DNA of 64,000 nt from Collinsella sp. TF06-26 (GTDB taxonomy: Bacteria; Actinomycetota; Coriobacteriia; Coriobacteriales; Coriobacteriaceae), in contig NZ_NKXR01000012.1 of the NCBI RefSeq assembly GCF_002232035.1, positions 25,123 to 89,122 of the forward strand. Direction: 5' to 3'. This document shows positions 62,070 through 64,000 of this stretch, piece after piece. The notes under the pieces were generated by a model. It worked only from the letters and a program-made list of their open reading frames with translations. It was not told where the DNA came from and made no database searches. Position numbers and translations under genes: made by a program. Every line of letters starts with the position of its first letter. Position 1 is the first letter of the stretch.

Positions 62070-63857
62070 ATGGCCACCTTGTTCACGACCCCCAAGCGCA
62101 ATGATAAAACCTCAGGAGCCCATTTTGTCGAGCCCGACGTGCACCGTCGCACGCTGCTCGCGCACGGCAGCTGGCGCCGCGTGACGCGCCGCATCGTCTG
62201 CGGCCTGGCCTGCGCGCTCACGGTAAGTTCGCTGCTCATGCCGAGCGTCTCGCTCGCGGCGGAGTGGGTGGACGTTGGCGGCGTCCGCCACGAAGCGGCC
62301 GCGGGGCCCACGGGAGACGCCGCCGGCACCTGGAGCTGGGACGGCGCCGACGACATGAAGCTCATCAACTATAACGGCGGTGAGATCAAGGCTGCAGGCA
62401 AGCTCAACATTGTCTATGAGGGCAAGAACACCGTGAAAACCGAGCCTGATTACACCGGAGCCGCCATCAAGGCGCAGGACGGCACTAGCCAGAAAGCAGA
62501 GTTGAACATAACGAGCTCGAATAGCACGGATGAGCTCAATGTGACAGCCGAGGCCGATGCAATTAAATCAACAGGCGACCTCTCCATTTCTGGCCCAGGC
62601 ACTGTGAACACCACAAGCACTGCTTCCGACGGAATTGAGGCAAAGGGCGATCTCTCTATCACGGGCTCGGGCACCGTGAATGCAACGGGCGGTACCGAAG
62701 GCATCCAATCCAAGGGCAAGACCACCATCGATTCCTCTGGCACAGTGATCGCTAAAGGAGGCGAAGGTTACGGCGTCGCCGCGGGCAGTGACCTGATCAT
62801 CAAAGGCGGTGGCAAGGTAGAAGCAAGTTCGATAGAAGAAGCGGCGATTTGGGCTGACGGCAACATCGACATCTCGGGCGGCAGCCAGGTCAAGGCAAGC
62901 TCCCAGGGAGATCTTGCCGTCGACGCTGAGGGTAGTCTCGCGGTCACGAACGCCTCCCTTGACGCAAGCGGTGTTGAATATGGTGTCTATGCCTACAAGG
63001 GCGTTACGCTCGATCATGCGACCGTGACGGTCCGCACAAGCGCGAGCGGCGGCCAGGCCATCGCCCTCATCACTGATGGGGACGACATCGTCATCAAGAA
63101 TGGTTCCATCGTGGACGCGTTCGCAGAAGGCAAATTCTCGGTTGCAATCTCTACCAGAAACCACCAGCCAAACGTCGCTGGCGGCCACATCTACATCAGC
63201 GACTCCGTTGTTAAGGCTATAGCCCGCTATGTCGAGACCGGTGGCGATGGCCCCGATCACTACAGCAACGACCAAAGCGGCGAGGTCATCCCTGAGCCTA
63301 GGGGTCTGAACATCGGTATCTTCGCCCAGACCTACGAGGGCATCACGCCCGCGAGTATCTCGATCGTCCGCAGCAAGCTCACGGCCGAGGGAGACACGGC
63401 GGCAATCTTCGCTCTTGCCATAAGCGAGGATGGCAAGGCGATCGGCACCATCGAGATCGAAGGCGCTCCCATCCAGGCGCCCGCAGGCGGCAAGATCATT
63501 AACTATCGCAACAAGGAAGAACTCAGCGGCGGCATCCTCTGCGAGGCGGGTCAAACCATCGGCACGGGCGACGACGTGATCGACTCTCCCTATGACGCCG
63601 CTGTCGCCAAGAGCACGCTCACCGTACCTCCCGAGAAGATCAAACCCGAGGAAAAGTCCGGCGAGACCAAGCCCGAGGGTTCCAAGCCCGAGGGCGCAAA
63701 GACGACCAAGACCGTTGCAGTTGCAGCCACGGGAGCCAAGATCGCCGGCAAACTCGCAGCAACCGGCGACGCCTCGAGCGCAGCCATCGTGGCAGCTGCC
63801 CTTGCGGGAACAGCCACCATCGTCACAGGCGCCGTGGTGAGCTGCAAGCGCTCGTAA
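62070..63857 (+). CDS. secreted beta-helical surface protein with LAATG anchor
   Basis: A 595-aa exported protein. A long basic N-region (about 45 residues) precedes the hydrophobic signal core (VCGLACALTVSSLLMPSVSLAA). Residues about 130-310 hold at least seven imperfect repeats of about 23 residues with the theme GI.AKGDLSITGSGTVNATGG, typical of a parallel beta-helix. A Lys/Pro/Glu-rich wall-spanning stretch (PEKIKPEEKSGETKPEG) follows, then LAATGD, a hydrophobic segment and CKRS: a sorting signal of LAxTG type. The ATG at 62070 follows GGGAG. It may bind carbohydrates or act as an adhesin. It lies between the NCS2 permease and a copy of that gene's 3' end. Confidence 0.85.
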   Translation: MATLFTTPKRNDKTSGAHFVEPDVHRRTLLAHGSWRRVTRRIVCGLACALTVSSLLMPSVSLAAEWVDVGGVRHEAAAGPTGDAAGTWSWDGADDMKLINYNGGEIKAAGKLNIVYEGKNTVKTEPDYTGAAIKAQDGTSQKAELNITSSNSTDELNVTAEADAIKSTGDLSISGPGTVNTTSTASDGIEAKGDLSITGSGTVNATGGTEGIQSKGKTTIDSSGTVIAKGGEGYGVAAGSDLIIKGGGKVEASSIEEAAIWADGNIDISGGSQVKASSQGDLAVDAEGSLAVTNASLDASGVEYGVYAYKGVTLDHATVTVRTSASGGQAIALITDGDDIVIKNGSIVDAFAEGKFSVAISTRNHQPNVAGGHIYISDSVVKAIARYVETGGDGPDHYSNDQSGEVIPEPRGLNIGIFAQTYEGITPASISIVRSKLTAEGDTAAIFALAISEDGKAIGTIEIEGAPIQAPAGGKIINYRNKEELSGGILCEAGQTIGTGDDVIDSPYDAAVAKSTLTVPPEKIKPEEKSGETKPEGSKPEGAKTTKTVAVAATGAKIAGKLAATGDASSAAIVAAALAGTATIVTGAVVSCKRS

Positions 63858-63878
63858 ACACTTTTTCGCACGGGACGG

Positions 63879-63948
63879 GTGGATCGCGGCCCTTGCCTTC
63901 CTCGTCTACTTCTTCGTAGCGCAAGGGCAAGGCTGCAAAAGCTGAACA
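63879..63948 (+). pseudogene. remnant copy of the NCS2 permease 3' end
   Basis: Seventy bases that match 61817-61886 at 63 positions by my count, covering the last 14 codons of the permease (WIAALAFLVYFFVA) and its downstream flank. The stop codon TAA has become CAA. There is no permease sequence before it, so it is a fragment left by a duplication. Confidence 0.85.
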
Positions 63949-63952
63949 ATCA

Positions 63953-63977
63953 AAACCACCCCTAAAAGGGGTGGTTT
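63953..63977. terminator. terminator at the window end
   Basis: AAACCACCCC (63953-63962) and GGGGTGGTTT (63968-63977) form a perfect 10-bp stem with a five-base loop, ending transcription after the surface-protein gene and permease remnant. Confidence 0.8.
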
Positions 63978-64000
63978 GCTCTTAGGGTATAACCCTTGGA

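Overview
The window is GC-rich, densely coded, single-chromosome bacterial DNA (roughly 60% GC by eye). It has short intergenic gaps, strong AGGAGG-type ribosome binding sites and frequent GTG starts. The gene mix suggests a gut Coriobacteriia bacterium, most likely Collinsella: a bile salt hydrolase, a clostridial-type one-chain PurL, a PTS with a BglG-type antiterminator, an ETF-linked 2-hydroxyacid dehydrogenase, rubrerythrin, and secreted proteins ending in LAxTG-type sorting signals. That assignment is inference, because no rRNA or other species marker is present. I saw no rRNA, tRNA, CRISPR array, prophage or classical IS transposase.

Layout. 1-9.1 kb: cation/proton antiporter, purL, a DMT exporter, a membrane diguanylate cyclase and a KdgT-type permease. 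9.2-14.8 kb: azlCD facing an HD-domain hydrolase gene, then a minus-strand operon of FAD-linked hydroxyacid dehydrogenase, EtfB and ferredoxin-fused EtfA. 15.1-18.4 kb: five small or secreted proteins forming a probable cell-surface locus with a WxL-like protein and an LAQTG-anchored peptide. 18.5-24.9 kb: a DUF554 membrane protein, then a three-gene operon (TerB-N/TerB-C protein, DUF2791/BrxD-like ATPase, Lhr/BrxHI-like helicase) behind a LexA/SOS-box-like palindrome. 24.9-34.5 kb: a spermidine-synthase-like protein, Elp3-like protein, XRE regulator with DUF4097 partner, methyltransferase, trmB and a Ski2-like DUF3516 helicase. 34.6-43.7 kb: DUF2130 protein, ChbG deacetylase, PTS EIIBC with its PRD antiterminator and a RAT-like leader, phosphoesterase, aldehyde dehydrogenase and iron alcohol dehydrogenase. 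43.9-50.5 kb: rubrerythrin, a nuclease-like gene bracketed by two copies of a 123-bp repeat, pdxR facing pdxST, and an RGG-tailed protein. 50.6-64 kb: MFS exporter, two peptide deformylase paralogues (one lacking the catalytic Glu), an HTH-aminotransferase fusion with its own operators, a LysR/EamA pair, kup, bile salt hydrolase, an NCS2 purine permease, and a large beta-helical surface protein followed by a duplicated fragment of the permease 3' end.

Most notable points: (1) the SOS-box-like site in front of the TerB/ATPase/helicase operon, a candidate DNA repair or defence module; (2) a family of about 123-bp inverted-repeat elements in three copies, two of which bracket the nuclease-like gene while their termini supply stop codons to adjacent genes; (3) the WxL-like/LAxTG surface locus; (4) an acidic, winged-helix-like, RGG-rich protein resembling eukaryotic RNA-binding proteins in its tail; (5) the deformylase with HMIDH in place of HExxH.
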